Assembly: GCA_041686955.1 (NCBI GenBank)
Contig: JAWLCV010000131.1
Coordinates: forward strand, 1 to 6,938
Source of the DNA: UBA7803 sp041686955
GTDB taxonomy: Bacteria; Pseudomonadota; Gammaproteobacteria; Pseudomonadales; Azotimanducaceae
Direction of reading: 5' to 3'
Length of the DNA: 6,938 nucleotides
Made by a program: the position numbers and the translations under genes. Positions within the stretch are counted from its first letter, which is position 1, and each line of letters opens with the position of its first letter. The notes below the pieces were generated by a model that saw only the letters and a list, made by a program, of their open reading frames with translations, was not told where the DNA came from and did no database searches. Shown in pieces: positions 5,461-6,938 of this stretch.

Positions 5461-6201
5461 ATGGCTGGACACAGCAAGTGGGCCAACATCAAGCACAAGA
5501 AGGCCCGTCAGGACGCGAAGCGCGGCAAGGCCTTCACCAAGCTGATTCGTGAGATCACCGTGGCGGCCCGGCTGGGCGGCGGCGATCCGGCGGACAACCC
5601 GCGCTTGCGCGCGGCGATGGACAAGGCGCTGGGCCAGAACATGCCCAAGGACACCATCGAGCGCGCCATCGAGCGCGGCGCCGGCGGCGGCGAAGGCGCC
5701 AACGTGGAGGAGCTCACTTACGAGGGCTATGCGCCCGGCGGCGTGGCCATTCTGGTGGAGGCCATGACCGACAACCGCAACCGCACGGTGGCCGAGGTGC
5801 GTCATGCCTTCAGCAAGCACGGCGGCAATCTCGGCACCGACGGCTCCGTGGCGTACCTGTTCAGCCGCCAGGGGGTCATCAACTTCGCTCCCGGGGCCGA
5901 CGAGGAGCGGATCATGGAGGTGGCGCTGGAAGCGGGTGCCGAGGACATCGACGCGGAGGAGGACGGCAGCGTGTCCGTCACCACGCCGTGGGAGTCTCTG
6001 GGCGTGGTGGTGCGCGCACTCGCCGACGCCGGCCTCGAGCCGGAGCACGCCGAGGTGACCATGATGCCGAGCACCACCGTTCCCTGCGACGAGGAGCAGG
6101 CCGGTTCCGTGCTCAAGCTCATCGACGCCCTCGAGGAACTCGACGACGTGCAGAACGTGTACAGCAACGGCGATTATCCGGACAGCGCGTACGAGGCCTA
6201 G
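5461..6201 (+). CDS. yebC: YebC/PmpR/TACO1-family protein
   Basis: A 246-residue protein of normal family length. It begins with MAGHSKWANIKHKKARQDAK, the family signature, and runs through TKLIREITVAAR, NMPKDTIERAIERG (60-73), YEGYAPGG and a GTDGSVAYLF segment (around 124-134) typical of the family. Members were first described as DNA-binding transcription regulators (for example PmpR in P. aeruginosa quorum sensing). More recent work on bacterial YebC proteins and mitochondrial TACO1 supports a role at the ribosome in relieving stalls at proline-rich stretches. The sequence cannot tell which role dominates here. It starts 13 bp after aspS, with only a weak GAG-type ribosome site, and ends 5 bp before ruvC. 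No gene such as nudB lies between aspS and yebC, unlike in E. coli. Confidence 0.96.
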   Translation: MAGHSKWANIKHKKARQDAKRGKAFTKLIREITVAARLGGGDPADNPRLRAAMDKALGQNMPKDTIERAIERGAGGGEGANVEELTYEGYAPGGVAILVEAMTDNRNRTVAEVRHAFSKHGGNLGTDGSVAYLFSRQGVINFAPGADEERIMEVALEAGAEDIDAEEDGSVSVTTPWESLGVVVRALADAGLEPEHAEVTMMPSTTVPCDEEQAGSVLKLIDALEELDDVQNVYSNGDYPDSAYEA

Positions 6202-6206
6202 CGGCC

Positions 6207-6692
6207 ATGACCCGGCGCCGCGTTCTCGGCATCGACCCCGGATCTAGGGTGACGGGCTACGGCGTGGTGGAAGTCACCGAGCACGGTTGCCGGTACCTGG
6301 CGAGCGGCTGCATCCGCCCCGCGGCCGGGGTCTTCGTCGACCGGCTGGGGGAAATCTATCGCGGGGTGGACGCCCTGATCCGCGAGCACGCGCCGCACGA
6401 GATGGCGGTGGAGGAGGTGTTCCTCGCCAGCAATCCGGCCTCGGCCCTGAAGCTCGGCCAGGCCCGGGGCGCAGCCATCGCCGCGGCCGTGGCCGCGCGG
6501 CTGCCCGTGAGCGAGTACGCGGCGCGGCGGGTGAAACTGGCGGTGGTGGGGACGGGAAAAGCCAGCAAGGCCCAGGTGCAGCACATGGTGCGGGTGCTGC
6601 TGAAACTGTCCGGCAACCCGGCCGCGGACGCGGCGGACGCGCTTGCGATTGCCATTTGTCACGTCAATACTGCGCGCTTGAAAGCGTTTTAG
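6207..6692 (+). CDS. ruvC: Holliday junction resolvase RuvC
   Basis: A 161-residue endonuclease that acts as a dimer with RuvAB and cuts Holliday junctions symmetrically during recombinational repair. The N-terminus has LGIDPGSRVTGYGV (7-20). The four metal-binding acids are all present: D10, E69 (in AVEEVFLASN), D141 and D144 (in ADAADALAIA), matching D7, E66, D138 and D141 of E. coli. ALKLGQARG (80-88) and EYAARRVK (103-110) are also conserved. It ends 12 residues short of the E. coli protein (173) and lacks only the variable tail past the last helix. GAGG (6193-6196) inside the yebC end is the likely ribosome site, so translation may be coupled to yebC. No LexA-type SOS box is seen directly in front. 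Confidence 0.97.
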   Translation: MTRRRVLGIDPGSRVTGYGVVEVTEHGCRYLASGCIRPAAGVFVDRLGEIYRGVDALIREHAPHEMAVEEVFLASNPASALKLGQARGAAIAAAVAARLPVSEYAARRVKLAVVGTGKASKAQVQHMVRVLLKLSGNPAADAADALAIAICHVNTARLKAF

Positions 6693-6709
6693 GATTCGCG
6701 CCTAAGCCC

Positions 6710-6938
6710 ATGATCGGCCGCATCGAAGGTCAGCTCGTCGAGATCGCCGACAACGTACTCCTCCTCGCCGTGGGCGGCCTCGGGTACGAGGTGGAGGTCA
6801 CCCAGAACGTACTCGCGCAGCTTCCCGGCCGGGACAAGGCGGTGCGCCTGTACACCCACTTCGTGGTGCGCGAAGACGCTCAGCAGCTCTACGGCTTCGC
6901 ATCCCGCGACGAGCGGGACCTGTTCCGCGCCCTCATCC
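6710..6938 (+). CDS. ruvA: Holliday junction branch-migration protein RuvA, N-terminal part
   Basis: An open frame runs from the ATG at 6710 to the window edge and encodes 76 residues, against about 200 in full RuvA. MIGRIEG at the start, VGGLGYEVEV (21-30), YTHFVVREDAQQLYGF (48-63) and the RDERDLFRALI end match RuvA closely. This covers domain I, the OB fold that forms the tetramer core on the junction, and the start of the helix-hairpin-helix domain. RuvA targets the RuvB motor to Holliday junctions. It starts 17 bp after ruvC, in the usual ruvC-ruvA order, with a poor Shine-Dalgarno. ruvB is expected beyond the edge. The truncation is due only to the end of the window. Confidence 0.95.
   Translation, partial: MIGRIEGQLVEIADNVLLLAVGGLGYEVEVTQNVLAQLPGRDKAVRLYTHFVVREDAQQLYGFASRDERDLFRALI

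Noticed and set aside
3381..5498. A 705-codon open frame on the minus strand, opposite aspS and fmdB.
   Set aside because: It lies fully antisense to clearly conserved aspS. It is rich in His, Val, Gly and Leu without any recognisable domain, as expected for a shadow frame in GC-rich DNA.
5374..6048. A 224-codon minus-strand frame opposite yebC.
   Set aside because: Antisense to a conserved gene, with no recognisable motif and no ribosome site.

Overview
The window is GC-rich chromosomal DNA (clearly above 60% G+C by eye) from a proteobacterium, most likely a gammaproteobacterium. The best fit is something like the Chromatiales/Ectothiorhodospiraceae or a Pseudomonas/Xanthomonas-like relative. 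This rests on the gene set and order (fmdB-like, aspS, yebC, ruvC, ruvA), on protein sequences close to remembered gammaproteobacterial homologues, on an HU-type protein with a Lys/Ala/Pro tail, and on a GTAG-headed REP-like repeat at the left edge. The genus cannot be fixed from sequence alone. All recognised genes are ordinary chromosomal genes. I see no integrase, transposase, phage gene, CRISPR array, tRNA or rRNA.

Left block, minus strand (1-3240, read right to left). A sigma70-type promoter at 3210-3238 drives an HU/IHF-family DNA-binding protein (2616-3074) with a long basic tail of KAPAK-type pentads. The gene ends at a strong intrinsic terminator (2576-2603). A 182-bp gap follows, holding two oppositely oriented arrays of degenerate 7-bp units around a GC-rich hairpin. 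Then come proS (736-2433), a bacterial-type prolyl-tRNA synthetase with its editing insertion, and one base after its stop codon a secreted lytic transglycosylase (45-734). The last bases before the window edge look like half of a REP element.

Right block, plus strand (3328-6938). This is a compact cluster, probably an operon: a FmdB-like zinc-ribbon protein, aspS, yebC, ruvC and the first 76 codons of ruvA, with gaps of 5-17 bp. The AspRS carries the His and Gly residues that mark the non-discriminating form, which suggests that this organism makes Asn-tRNA(Asn) or Gln-tRNA by transamidation. RuvC has all four catalytic acids. RuvA runs off the right edge and ruvB would be expected beyond it.

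Between the blocks lies a divergent 253-bp control region (3075-3327), more AT-rich than its surroundings. Several inverted repeats are packed over and beside the HU promoter, and it is the best place to look for undescribed regulation. No clearly novel system was found. The points most worth following are the inverted heptad arrays, the palindrome cluster at the HU promoter, the tailed HU protein, the non-discriminating AspRS and the proS-transglycosylase pair.
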